DNA of 64,000 nt from Diatrype stigma (Eukaryota > Ascomycota > Sordariomycetes > Xylariales > Diatrypaceae): assembly GCA_022225965.2 (NCBI GenBank), contig JAKJXP020000159.1:1-64000 (forward strand). Reading direction: 5' to 3'. Position 1 is the stretch's first letter; each line of letters opens with the position of its first letter. The position numbers and the translations under genes are program-made. Below the pieces are notes generated by a model that worked only from the letters and a program-made list of their open reading frames with translations, was not told the DNA's origin and did no database searches. Positions 44,298 through 54,680 of the stretch are shown here, piece by piece.

Positions 44298-45278
44298 ATG
44301 ATGTCTTTAATAGAATCGAAATCAACTATTAACTCTTGATGAGTTACAGGTATTGTTGACTCAGAGGGTAATTTCAGTGTTAATTATAACATTAATACAA
44401 AAAAATGTACATTTAGTTTTAAAGTAACGCAAAATGAAAATTCTGTGGCTATTCTATACTATTTAAAAGAGTTTTTCAAAGTAGGTAATATAAATATAGA
44501 TAATAGAGAAACCAAGGGTTATAAATATGTAGTCAGCAATAGAAAGGATTTAATAAAGGTTGTTTTTCCGCATTTCGATAAATATCCTTTAGAAGGTTCA
44601 AAGCATTTAGATTTCTTAGATTTTAAAAATTGTGTATTATTAATGGAGGAATCATCTAATAATATAGGTAAAGTTCTATTTATAAAAAGCAATATGAATA
44701 AAGGGAGATCTTATGAACAACGTTGATCTTACCTTAAAGATAAAAAATTTAATTTAAATTCTGAGTGGGTACAAGCCTTTATAGATGGTGAAGGAACTTT
44801 TCAGTGTAGAATTGCGGATACAATTAGTAGAAATAGTAAATATGTGAGTGTTAACCCTACTTTAGAAGTAGCTCAAAGAAGTCATGATGTATTTGTTTTG
44901 AAAGCTATTATAGAGCATTTTGGCATAGGTTACTTGAAACCAAAATATGATATCTTTTCTCTTAAAGATTCTAAAAATTCACGTGATGTAAGTAGAGCTG
45001 TATTTAATCAATTTGAAGTTATTATCAATTTTGTAGATAAATATCCTATGCTTACATGTAAACAATTAGATTATTTAGATTGAAAAGAAATAATTAGGTT
45101 AAAAAATCAAGGTGCACATAAAACTGAAGAAGGGAAACAAAAAATGATTCTACTTAAACTAGGTATGAATAGAGGTAGATTACTTAATTCTAATTTGTTT
45201 AGTAGTTTAGATAAGCTTTCAATTATGAATTCTACTATTTTTGATGATAAACCAGAAGATGGTGAAGATAATGAGTAA
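44298..45278 (+). CDS. LAGLIDADG homing endonuclease in a group II intron (rnl-i9)
   Basis: ATG (MMSLIESKST) to TAA at 45276-45278, 326 residues. Motifs are WVTGIVDSEGNF (about 44338) and WVQAFIDGEGTF (about 44767), each with a full domain body (YPLEGSKHLDFLDFK, YPMLTCKQLDYLD). The C-terminus is acidic. No break. Second case in this gene of a LAGLIDADG gene in a group II intron. Confidence 0.9.
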
Positions 45279-45587
45279 ATTATATTAATTTTTATAATCT
45301 AGTTTCGCCTTAAATCCAGGATAAATCTATTACGAAAAAAAATAAATACGATTTGAAGATATAAATTTATTTTTAAATGTTGAATGCTTGAGCCGTATGC
45401 GATGAAAGTCGCACGTACGGTTCTTAGAGGGGGAAAGTTTAGTAATAAACCAACCTATCTCGCCAGACCCTATGCAGCTTTACTGTTACTAATTATTAGG
45501 TATGGTTGGGGACAAATTTTAGTAAATAAGGTAATTGATAAGATACAAATGTAATACCTTTATTTGGGGATCGTATTGTTTGGGGTT

Positions 45588-47485
45588 AATTAACCCATCT
45601 TCTTCTTATACTAGCGGTAGGGAAGAAAGTAACCTTAGAAAGGAAAAATTGCTAGGAGACAGTTGATGCGGGAATGAGCTGTGTTGGTTAGAATCCAACT
45701 CTAAAGTTTTTAATATAATAATATTAACTAACTAAACTATAAGATATTTTATGAGAAACTATTAGTAGATATACGTTATTTAGCCGACATTAATAAAACA
45801 TTACCCTTGCCTAAATATTAATTGTATATAATACATATAGGAGCCTTTATTAACTCCAACTTAAACCAACCATTAAAAATATTATAAAAAAAAACATGAA
45901 AACACTAAATAAAGATCAGTTTTTTCAATGATTTGTAGGATTCACCGAAGCGGAAGGTTGCTTTAAATTTAAACCCAGGTATCGTAACGGTAAGATTATT
46001 AGCTTTCAATTTGAATTTGAAATACATTTGCATATAGATGATTTTGAACTTTTAAATGGAATAAAAGAAAATTTAAATATAGGAAATGTTTATGATAATA
46101 GTAGCAGGAACTCTTGTAACTTTGTTGTAGGTAGCGAAAAAGAGCTTCGTCTACTTATAAATTTATTTGATGGTTTTCCCTTAAATGGTATTAAATTCTT
46201 AGATTTTTTACAATTTAAAGAGGCATTCTTGCTTTATTTTGATCGTGAAGGAACCATTAATGAGGATCTAATAGAAAATTTACTTAAACTTAAAGAGGGT
46301 TTAAATAGAGGTCGTGTAGATTTTACTATGCCTCAAGATCATCAAATAAATATAACAGGATATTGACTGGCAGGTTTAATAGACGGGGAAGGGTCATTCA
46401 GTATGACAAGAGGTTCACAATTGAGACTTTGTTTTCAATTATTATTCACTGCTAATCAGAAGCCCCTTTTAGAGGCAATTAAGGTATTTTTAATTAATAA
46501 TTTGGGGTTTGATAGATTTTCACTTTGAAAATTAGAAAATTCATCTGTCATAGGTATTTTCGAAATTAAAGCTAAAGGTAACTCCAAATCAACAGTTTGT
46601 TTAGAAATTCGGAACATACATGTTTTACAAAATTACCTTATTCCATTTTTAAGTAATTATACTTTATTGTCTAAGAAACATTTAGATTTTTCAGATTTTA
46701 AGATTCTTTGTCAAACTATGTATAAAGGGGGACATAAAAATAGCTTAATTAGGGAGTTGCTTATAAAGCTTTCTCTAAGAATGAATGATTTCCGTTTATC
46801 TACATTTAAAGGAGACTTAGTTTCTGTGTTGACAAATGATGAGCTTACTAAATTATTATCGACTACAACAGAGTTATCTTTAGCTAACGATGTAGTGTTT
46901 CTTATCTTAGCTAAGAACCAAGAAGAGTTTTTAGTAAAAAGTTTAAAGGAAGCATCAGAAGTAGTCGGTGTGCATTATAGTACATTAAGTAAATTAATAG
47001 AACACACTAGCTCCAAAGAAGTAGTGCTTAATCATTTTACTGTGAAAAGGATTCCACTTTTTAACGGTTCTGAACCTGCGGTTACATAATAAAAAGTATA
47101 CCTTTCTCTTATGGGCTTTTATTGTAGCTTGTTTATATCGTTTAGTTTGTTATTATAGAATATTTCGGTATAGTTTGTAATGTTATATTAAGAAGAAAAC
47201 TCAGACAAAGTTACAACTGAATAGTTTTTTCGCTTTAGAATAATAGGCGTAAACGGTCAAAGAATAATGCCTTATTCAAGACCGTCGGTAGTTGTAAATA
47301 CCGCTACAGACTGGATCGCCGGGGTTAGGCTGAAATGTCTGTCCAAATGTACAGTCGGACACTATAACGAGAGCTGAATCTTCTTTAGAGGAGTTAGTTC
47401 TTGTAGAGAGAAAGGTATAATTAATTAGTATAAATTATCTAAGTATTGGATTATATTACTAATCTAATTACCTTTTTAGCAATTG
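45588..47485 (+). mobile_element. Group I intron rnl-i10
   Basis: After gtttggggtt, ending near caattg before ggataatgtactctc. A 5' stem (gttggttagaatccaac) lies near 45680. The core (about 47230-47370) has caagaccgtcggtag, cgctacagactggatc and tgtacagtcgga. Confidence 0.82.
45896..47089 (+). CDS. LAGLIDADG homing endonuclease with NUMOD-like tail (rnl-i10)
   Basis: ATG (MKTLNKDQFF) to TAA at 47087-47089, 397 residues. Motifs are WFVGFTEAEGCF (about 45930) and YWLAGLIDGEGSF (about 46364). Same subfamily as the ORFs of rnl-i5 and i8 (LSLRMNDFRLST) and ends in a NUMOD-like repeat (SLKEASEVVGVHYSTLSKLI). Intact. Confidence 0.9.
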
Positions 47486-47540
47486 AAAGGGATAATGTAC
47501 TCTCAGGGGAGTAAATAAGAGGTTATTTACGATCCTTTAG

Positions 47541-48354
47541 TTAATTAGTGTTGTTATGCGGGGCACAGACCCCACAAAGAGTAAATGGGAGTGTCCAATT
47601 ATGTTTTATGTTTGTTATTTGTTATAATTTTTATGTGTGCCATTTCACTATATGATCCAAAGGATTAAGATTTATCCAGGGTCACTAATCTTAGGATTCG
47701 AAATGTGCTAATATCCACCGAGTTCTATGAGACTGTTGAATCCGGACGTATCTTCTTCAAAGGGAGACCGGAGTAAGACAGTTGCGTCTTAGGCGGTTTC
47801 GTGATTACCCGTAGGGTCTTGTGGCTAAATCTTGTGATGAGAACCGGAGGTAGGCGATGGAATTACGCTAATGGTAGACTTAATAACTGGGTTAAAGCCC
47901 CACGCATCAACCATAGACAGAGTCGAAGATACCTCTTTGAAAGGTAGTCAGGGACATAGTATTTAGTAGGTCTTAAAGAGAAGTGCTTTATGTACAATAA
48001 TAATTATAATTACAGATGTATCACTAAATATAATTTTTGTAATTATTTGTTTGTAATAGTAGATAGCAATGCTATATTCTATCTTATATATGTATAGATG
48101 TACAAGCCTATACACGGCGGTGGCCTCAACAAGGGTTTTAGCCGTCGTGTTTAATTATTATATTGCTTGTTTGTATCTAAATACTGAATTTGATTTAGTG
48201 TGGATTTACAAAAATTTAATGAGGAGCAATTTTTATCGTCAGGTAGGATTTTGAATTATAGTGGAAATAGTTGTAGTTAAAATATTATGGATTGTTCTAA
48301 TATTTTATTATCTATCACATTAGTATGTGATGGTTATGTATAATACTTATCAAG
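47541..48354 (+). mobile_element. Intron rnl-i11, no ORF, class unresolved
   Basis: Separates rRNA text ...ggagtaaataagagg...acgatcctttagt from tttaatggcttaatc...cttactgtttgac. Structured sequence (about 47640-47960) is GC-richer, with gggacatagta near 47953 reminiscent of a group I P7 strand. I could not place a clear core. Confidence 0.55.
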
Positions 48355-49028
48355 TTTAATGGCTTAATCTTGCCTTACTGTTTGACCACCAACAAGTCTT
48401 ACAGTCGCGTAAGCGGGGCATAGGATCACAAGACACATAATACATAGATTTTGGCGAATCTTTATTGTGTATAAAGAATCAAACTCCGGGGAAACCCTAA
48501 AAGACTTAGTTACCAAACCTTGAAGCAAAAGATCAAGGTGGCTGAATTAATTACTCAGGTAAGGTAATAAGACTAAGTATATCTGAAAAGAGAAGGGGCA
48601 ATCGCGGATCTAAGTCACCTCTAAGGTGTAATTCTTACAGAAGAGATTACATAAATAAAATATATTCACCTTAAGTGTAAAAGAGCAACGAGTAGACGGT
48701 TCTTTAGTAATTAACCATTAGTGTCATTATTAATAGGTGTTACTATAAGGTGTACTCTAAGAAATCGGGAAACCGGTATTTTGTCAGTAATTAAGGTTTA
48801 TTACGTTTCTTATTAAAAATCAAACTTAGTAGTTATTAAAAGAAGACTTTTTTCATATAATTTTTATGATGATGGATAGCCATAAACTTATCCAAGTTAA
48901 ATGTGTAACTGTTTACTTAATTTTTTATTCTTATTCTCAGAAGACTCTTATGATTAATTCAGCATTTCGTTTAGCGGTTGTGGTTAAAGATTGGCGGAAT
49001 ATACGAGTTTGCTTATTAATTAGTACTA

Positions 49029-49187
49029 CCTACAATGTAAAGAGAGGTCAGGTGAGTGAGATACTAGTGGCTTCGCCCGAAAAGGATGATAAAAAAAAAC
49101 TCCTTGCTATTTTAGTCATTACCTCTTAAAAATTAATAAGTTGAAGCATGATGTATGTATTTAACTTGAAAAAAAATTAGTATAAAA
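49029..49187 (+). promoter_or_regulatory. Leader B, copy 2
   Basis: acaatgtaaagagaggtcag, gtgagtgagatactagtggc and ttcgcccgaaaaggatgat match copy 1 (44156-44297). It leads to a GTG start with the same SLIESKST N-terminus. Confidence 0.66.
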
Positions 49188-50227
49188 GTGTCTTTAATTG
49201 AATCAAAATCAACTGTAGGGGTATTCCCTCAATGAGTCACAGGATTTTCAGATGCAGAGGCTAATTTCTACGTAAGAATAAGTAGAAAGAGAAACATGTT
49301 AGTTGGTTGAACAGTGGAGCCGATATTCGCTATACGTTTACATCACAAAGATTTAATGTGTTATATTTAATACAAAATTTTTTTGGTGTAGGAAAAGTTT
49401 ATCACCATGTTGAGATGGAAGAAGCTACCTTTAGAGTGGGTTCTGTTAAGGAGCTTGACATTATAATTAAACATTTTGATATGTACCCTTTAATAACTAA
49501 GAAATTATCTGATTTTATTCTATTTAAAAAAGTGTTGGAAATCATAAAAATGAAAGGGCATTTAAACATAGAGGGGATATTAAAGATAGCTAATATTAAA
49601 GCGTCTATGAACACTAAATTGGAGGTAGTTGATATACCTGACATAGTTCCAGTACCTTTACCTCTATTGCCTTTAATTACAGTTCGCGATATCAACCCTT
49701 ACTGGTTAGCAGTAAAAAAAAATAAGGGAAGCCTTATTTTTTTTTTCGAGCTTGCGCCCACCTCAGGAGTAAAAAAAAAAAAAGAAAAAAGTAAAATCTA
49801 AATTTGCTTAAATGTATTGTTTAGATTATTTAAGATTTTATTTTTTCTTTTTTTTTTCTTGCTTTAGCGTTAGCGTAATCAAGTCTAAAGCTAAATTAGG
49901 TGAGACTTCTTGAATAAGGTTTATATTAACTCAGCATAATCGAGATGAAAACTTAATGATGGTTATTGCAGCTTACTTAGGTTGTGGTAAAATCAATAAG
50001 GATCATAAAGCTACTTATTTAGTAGTTCAACGTTTATCTGATATAATAAAAAATATAATTCCTTTATTTGATAAATACCAGTTAGAGGGATTTAAAGTAA
50101 AAGATTATATAGATTTTAAGAAGGTTGCGTATTTAATGGATAAGAAAGCTCGAGCCTTCGGCTACTGACTAAAGAAGGGCTTGAAGAAATAAGAGAAATA
50201 AAGAATGGGATGAATACAAAAAGATAA
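49188..50227 (+). pseudogene. LAGLIDADG endonuclease with several lesions (rnl-i12)
   Basis: Starts GTG (SLIESKST) with [12 protein letters not shown] (about 49236). A one-base loss near 49353 changes frame (HHKDL to LNVLYLIQNFFG). After the linker an A hairpin (49709-49746) and a B element (49772-49859) replace the second motif region. The C domain resumes as LTQHNRDENLMMVI, then a 12- to 13-nt GC mini-hairpin (gagccttcggct, about 50153) breaks it again before LTKEGLEEIRE. Clearly non-functional as read. Confidence 0.87.
49709..49859. repeat. A-family hairpin followed by B-family element
   Basis: A at 49709-49746 (gcagt, A run, TAAGG, gaag, CCTTA, T run), then cgagcttgcgcc, then B at 49772-49859 with taaaatctaaatttgc ... 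agatttta. Confidence 0.85.
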
Positions 50228-50701
50228 ATGAAGAATAGAATAAATGAAAAAATAAATCTTTTATCCTTCGGATAGAGAAACTTAAATAAACACGTATTAG
50301 TATTATAGTACTCATATACTAATAACGTAAAATTGATTACTGAAACCCCTAATAGCCTGATCCGTAATTAATAAAGTAAAATACAATAAAAAATTATTAA
50401 AGGATGAAAGTTAGGGTTATCGAAAGGAAAGGTCTTGGATTATTGGAAAAGCTACGCTAGGGATGTTTGTCCTTCAATGTTAAAAAGAAAATTTTTAATA
50501 AATTGATTTTTAATTGGGTTAATTTCAAAAATTGCTTATAAATTAAGTAAATTTGAAGCGAAATTTATCTTAGTTTGTATTAAGATAAAATCGTTCAACG
50601 ACTAATAGGTGAGTAATATTAATAATCCTTATTAAAAAGCCCGACATTTTTTTTACTATGTATAAACCAAATCTATGTTAACAAAAAATAATAATTAAAA
50701 T

Positions 50702-52102
50702 ATGAAAAATATTAACCGTAAAAATAACATTAGCCCTTCTCTTTTCACTAAAAAAATAAATACTAATTATGAATTAGTATCTTTTAATGTATCAGTAAAT
50801 GATGTAGGGAGAACTAAATATCTTCCTCCTGTAGCTAAAGAATGAAGAAATAGTGTATATAACTATTATTCAAATAATACAATTAATTATCCTGTTTATG
50901 ATCTAAAAGTTAATTCTTTAATAAAAGGATATTTTAATATGTATTTTAATCATAGGTTCATAGAAAATAAGTATATATCACATAAAAGAAAACATAAATC
51001 TTTAAATAAAATATATATAGGTAAGGCAGAAATAAAACATACAAATTCTAAAGCTATTGTTACAATTTTTGTTTATAATAGAGAAAAGTTAATTTTATTA
51101 AAAAGGATAAGAAAATTAACCAAAAAAATATTGGTTAAAGTTATGATGAAAAGTAAAATACTTGGACTTTTATCTTTTCCTAGCCCTTATCCCGGCGTAG
51201 GCACGGAAATAGGCAGAGATTTTATGAATAATACAAATGTTGGATTAGATTTGTTTAATTCTAACCTGAAAGGGGACTTAAATAAATCTTACAATAAATT
51301 ATATTATCTTTCTATAGAAATATCTAACATATTAGCAATTATTAGGAAATATAGATTGAGATTAAGTTTAAATAAATATAAGTTTGAGGATAAATTTTTA
51401 TATAAATTAACTCAATATATAAGTAAATATTATGGTAAAAAAGTAGAATTCAATATAGTAAATGTGAAATCTATAGCCTATAACGGAGACATCTTTACTG
51501 AGATTTTAACAACAAAAATAGAAAGAGGGCAAATTGGTCCAATTCGAATGATGAATGATTTATTAAGTAAAGTTGTATTGCCTAAAATGAAAAAAATGAA
51601 TAGAATTATAGAAAGAGGTAGAGTAGAAAAAAATGTGGATTTAGAATTAGTAGATAATAGATACAAAAATTTAAATATAAGTTCAATAATAAATAATAAT
51701 AATTTACTTAAAGATGGTTTGAATAAATTGTTATACAATATATACAATAAAACTAATTTAGATAAGGAAAACCATGAAAATTTGAATATACGGGATATTA
51801 TACTTGATAATATAAAATATAAAAATATGATGGGTGCAAAATTAATAGTTAAAGGTAGATTAACTAAACGATACCGTGCTGATAGAGCTGTTTATAAAAT
51901 GAAATGGAAAGGTGGTCTTAAGAACGTCGATTCTGCATTTAAAGGATTATCCATGGTAGTTTTTAGAGGATATCAAGATTCAAATGTAGAAAAATCTATG
52001 TTAGCTTCCAAACGTAGGATAGGATCTTTTGGAGTAAGAACTTGAATGGCAGGAAAAGCTTATTCTACTTTGGCTAGCTTGCGCTGCGAAGCCTCGCTCT
52101 AG
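50702..52102 (+). CDS. rps3: Ribosomal protein S3
   Basis: ATG at 50702 to TAG at 52100-52102, 466 residues. It has the fungal mitochondrial S3 features: SLFTKKINTNYELVSFN, YNYYSNNTINYPVYD, FNIVNVKSIAYNGDIFTEIL, and LKGRLTKRYRADRAVYKMKWKGGLKN-like C-terminal text (seen as VKGRLTKRYRADRAVYK) ending GVRTWMAGKAYST. It is a basic, RNA-binding protein of the small subunit, encoded inside the rnl intron. The last about 10 residues (LASLRCEASL) are encoded by a GC-rich patch and may be a new tail replacing the original end. Confidence 0.95.
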
Positions 52103-52154
52103 CCCTGACGGAGGGATAAAAAAAAAAGGATAAATAAATTATCGCCCCCTCCTC

Positions 52155-52268
52155 CAGTAAAAAAAAAATAAGGCTTGCCTTATTTTTTTTTTACTGCGTG
52201 AAGGAAAAATAAAATCTTAAATTTTATATGTTGGTAATGGATTATATTTAGATTTTATTTTTTTACGC
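52155..52268. repeat. A-family hairpin plus B-like element
   Basis: A copy at 52155-52196 (cagt, A run, TAAGG, cttg, CCTTA, T run, actg), followed by aaaaataaaatctt ... agattttatttttt. Confidence 0.8.
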
Positions 52269-52365
52269 AGGCTAGGGTACGGATTTTAGTTTTTTATTTT
52301 TTTTAGGCGGCTGCGCTAAAATTTTCATTATTATTATAAAGTAAAAATAAAAAATAAACACGCAG

Positions 52366-52453
52366 GAGCTTGCGCCGAGCTTGCGCCGAGCTTGCGCCGA
52401 GCTTGCGCCGAGCTTGCGCCGAGCTTGCGCCGAGCTTGCGCCGAGCTTGCGCC
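52366..52453. repeat. Tandem repeat, 8 copies of 11 bp
   Basis: Eight exact units of gagcttgcgcc in the P9-side loop of the rps3 intron. Single copies of the same 'gagcttgcgcc' motif occur elsewhere (for example 49748, 56337). Confidence 0.93.
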
Positions 52454-53135
52454 TTAAAAGATGGAAAGAATAAAGGTGGAGATCCCTAAAAAAAGGTGGG
52501 CTGGTTTTTTTGGGGCGAAGCCCACTCACCTTTTGCAGTAATAAGTAGTGATTTAACGGTAAATAATCGATATCTTGGCGTTAATTATACATGAAGGAAA
52601 GATGAAGAAATAGTCTGAGCCACTTTGTGAAAAGTGGAAATAATAATAATATTATGATAACAAATTGAACAGGCTAATTTGCGCAAGAGTGTGCAGAATG
52701 AGTGCGCGGTTTGGCACCTCGATGTCGGCTTAACTTATCCTCATGGATGCAGAAACTATGTAGGGTACGACTGTTCGTCGATTAAAAAGTTACATGAGCT
52801 GGGTTAAATACGTCGTGAGACAGTATGGTTTCTATCTTCTAGAGGGAATTAGAATATAATAAGGAATAACCTATGTACGAAAGGAACTTGGCAGGCGCCT
52901 CGGGCGCCTTTAAATAACATAATTATAAATCTCTGGTTTACCTATTGTTTAGGTGTTTAAAATAGTAAATATTATTACCTCTATAGCCAAAAGAGGGTTA
53001 ATACTTATTTAGGTTGAACTATCCTACTTTCACTTAAGTAGTTATATAGCCTAGGCACGGTAGGGAAGCTATGTTTGTCAAAGATAAGTGCTGAAGGCAT
53101 ATAGGCGCGAAGCTTACCTTAAGATATTTCTTAAA

Positions 53136-53455
53136 TATACGTAATACAATATTACGAACATAATATTTGCAATATTTATAATGGTTGTTATAATTATGAA
53201 TATTATGGAGATAGGCTTTGTTTGTAAGAGTCTAGAGATTTTAAGGAATAAAGTACTAATTTTATAAATAACTGAATATTTTATTTATATCTTACATTTT
53301 TTGCCTGGTTAGCATATACCTTAAAATATGAGGTCGAGCTTGTGCCCACCTTAACTTCTTTGATTTAAAGGTCTACAACTAAAACCTTTAAGCAAGATAG
53401 TACATACTATCCGAAAAAAAAAAAGTATTTTTGAATGTAAATCAGGTTAAGTTAC
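53136..53455. other. Spacer after rnl
   Basis: AT-rich with one 'gagcttgtgccc' patch. No gene seen. Confidence 0.5.
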
Positions 53456-53538
53456 ATGATCTTAATATGAATGGTTACATCTGTGTTTTAAGCTATTCAA
53501 TAAGGCACATAATATTGGTTCGAGTCCAGTAGATCATA
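53456..53538 (+). pseudogene. Degenerate tRNA-like sequence
   Basis: The acceptor strands atgatct/agatcat and a T arm attgg/ccagt with loop ttcgagt are good, but no five-base anticodon stem can be drawn. The middle instead forms gtgtttta/taaggcac. Probably a dead tRNA. Confidence 0.4.
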
Positions 53539-53635
53539 CCTAGCCTGCTTAAAAAAAAAATGATTTTGCTTTTTATTTTTTTTTAACGACGGAGGATTGA
53601 ATAAATATTATTGTAAAATAAAGGCCTCCTTCGGT

Positions 53636-53733
53636 GTTTTCTTACTTGACCCTCTGGGGGCGAAGCTACTCATTCAAGATATTTATTACATAAATATACC
53701 TTGAATGAAGGCAAGTTACAGGGTCAAGAAAAC
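53636..53733. repeat. Nested hairpins: E-family inside D-family
   Basis: Outer arms gtgttttcttacttgaccct and agggtcaagaaaac. The interior holds cattcaagatatttat ... ataaataccttgaatg, matching the E palindrome of 4429-4474. Confidence 0.78.
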
Positions 53734-53831
53734 TAGTCTATAAGAATATAATTTACTTCTTATTTTAGCGAAAGTTTGTATAGGATTAGTTACGCTCCGC
53801 TAGTGAAATGTTTCAGTCTTATTCTAACTTA

Positions 53832-53905
53832 AGCCTGGTTAGCATAAATAGTAATGCAATTGTTTTGTAATCAATAGAAGGGGGGGCAGTACCCCTACTG
53901 GGCTC
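53832..53905 (+). tRNA. trnT: tRNA-Thr (anticodon UGU)
   Basis: Acceptor agcctgg/ctgggct with wobble pairs, anticodon loop ttTGTaa in an attg/caat stem. The T arm is odd: a G run pairs with cccc around cagta, without the usual TTCGA. Confidence 0.75.
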
Positions 53906-54015
53906 CAACCTTGTTTCCAGTATTCTAATTTCTCTATCCATATGTACACGGGAGGGGGGCTCTGTACATATAATTAATAAATTGGAAAGACGTGCAAGTC
54001 GTCTGCAAGGTTACA

Positions 54016-54087
54016 GGATTAGTGGTCAAGTGGTACGACATGACTCTTTCAATGTCACTATCGCGGGTTCGAATCCCGTCTAATCTA
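54016..54087 (+). tRNA. trnE: tRNA-Glu (anticodon UUC)
   Basis: Acceptor ggattag/ctaatct, anticodon loop ctTTCaa in a tgac/gtca stem, T arm gcggg-type with ttcgaat loop. Confidence 0.92.
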
Positions 54088-54149
54088 TTCTCTTGAAGTA
54101 CTCGGTCAGTACTTCAAGAGACCTTTATTCTTTTGGTAAATTTGTAGTA

Positions 54150-54680
54150 GCTTTCTTACCCTAATCACGATGTTTTAGTTAATAGAGTGATTTGGCAATT
54201 TAATCTCTACTCTCCTCTAGGATTGATAAGATAATAGAAAGAGACTTTATAAATAGGAAGTTATATGGTTTGGTATGTAGAGCTGAAAAGTAATTGATTG
54301 GATATTAGTGTAGATTTTAAGTATTAAACTACAGTGGCTATGAAGGCCCAAAATAGAACAACCTGTTGACATAAATGGATATGTGTAAAAGGAAACGTTG
54401 GACGCAGGAGGTATTTGGATTGGGACGTTACGAACCAGGCACATAAGTTAAGGCCATCTTAAGGTATAAAGATAATTTGCCATTCGATGAGACGACAGCA
54501 TCCGCCGTAGAGGGTGGCACCCTAGAGTGAATAGAAAACATGCGCCAACAATTAGGAAACCTTGTTTATGAGTAGGACATTCTCAACCAGTAGTAAAAGA
54601 CCATGACCCGTAGGGAGGAAGTGGAGATTGATATGGAGATTGAAACTAATGAAAGGTTAATTAAAGTAAGTACAAACTCG
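54150..54680 (+). ncRNA. Block X copy 2, conserved structured element of unknown function
   Basis: Shares with 41150-41560, in the same order, gggacgttacgaacc, ccgccgtagaggg and ctcaaccagtagtaaaa followed by acccgtagggaggaag. It lies between trnE and trnM, outside any intron. No ORF. Confidence 0.5.

Larger units (their letters stand above)
43493..45464 (+). mobile_element. Group II intron rnl-i9 hosting a LAGLIDADG gene
   Basis: Starts GTGCGACTAGAAAG within ...agttagacgaga. Domain V is at about 45390-45423 (gagccgtatgcgatg ... cgtacggttc). Domain I text (aaactaggtaagccc) is at about 43856. The 3' border was set so the rRNA reads gacgagaagaccc. Confidence 0.88.
48427..50353 (+). mobile_element. 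Group I intron rnl-i12
   Basis: Follows the exon ending gcggggcataggat. The core (about 48478-48770) has caaactccggggaaaccc, gggcaatcgcggatctaag and gtaaaagagcaacgagtag, the type also seen in nad2 and cox3-i10. Borders are approximate. Confidence 0.75.
50465..52667 (+). mobile_element. Group I intron rnl-i13 encoding rps3
   Basis: Inserted between ctacgctagggat and aacaggctaat, the equivalent of E. coli position 2449, where ascomycete rnl introns commonly carry rps3. Core parts are gttcaacgacta (about 50592) and aatagtctgagcc (about 52610). Confidence 0.9.
24310..53135 (+). rRNA. rnl: Large subunit ribosomal RNA (split by about 13 introns)
   Basis: Recognised by alignment in memory to E. 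coli 23S: gaaacatcttagta (5' domain), taccgtgagggaag, tgggtcacc...ggtcagg, tagctggttttctgcgaaa, gggaaacagccc, gggtcctaaggtagcgg, agaccctatgcagc, aacaggctaat, ttggcacctcgatgtcgg and ggtaagtgctga-like text near 53080. Approximate exons: 24310-24762, 27853-27969, 30376-30406, 31813-31843, 34095-34140, about 36190-36423, about 37415-37427, about 39430-40732, 43462-43492, 45465-45587, about 47486-47540, about 48355-48426, about 50354-50464, 52668-53135. The 5' and 3' ends and several borders are estimates. It is the catalytic RNA of the mitochondrial large ribosomal subunit. Confidence 0.93.

Noticed and set aside
53456..53538. Functional extra tRNA before trnT
   Set aside because: Acceptor and T arms pair, but no anticodon stem and loop can be formed, so it is listed only as a degenerate tRNA.
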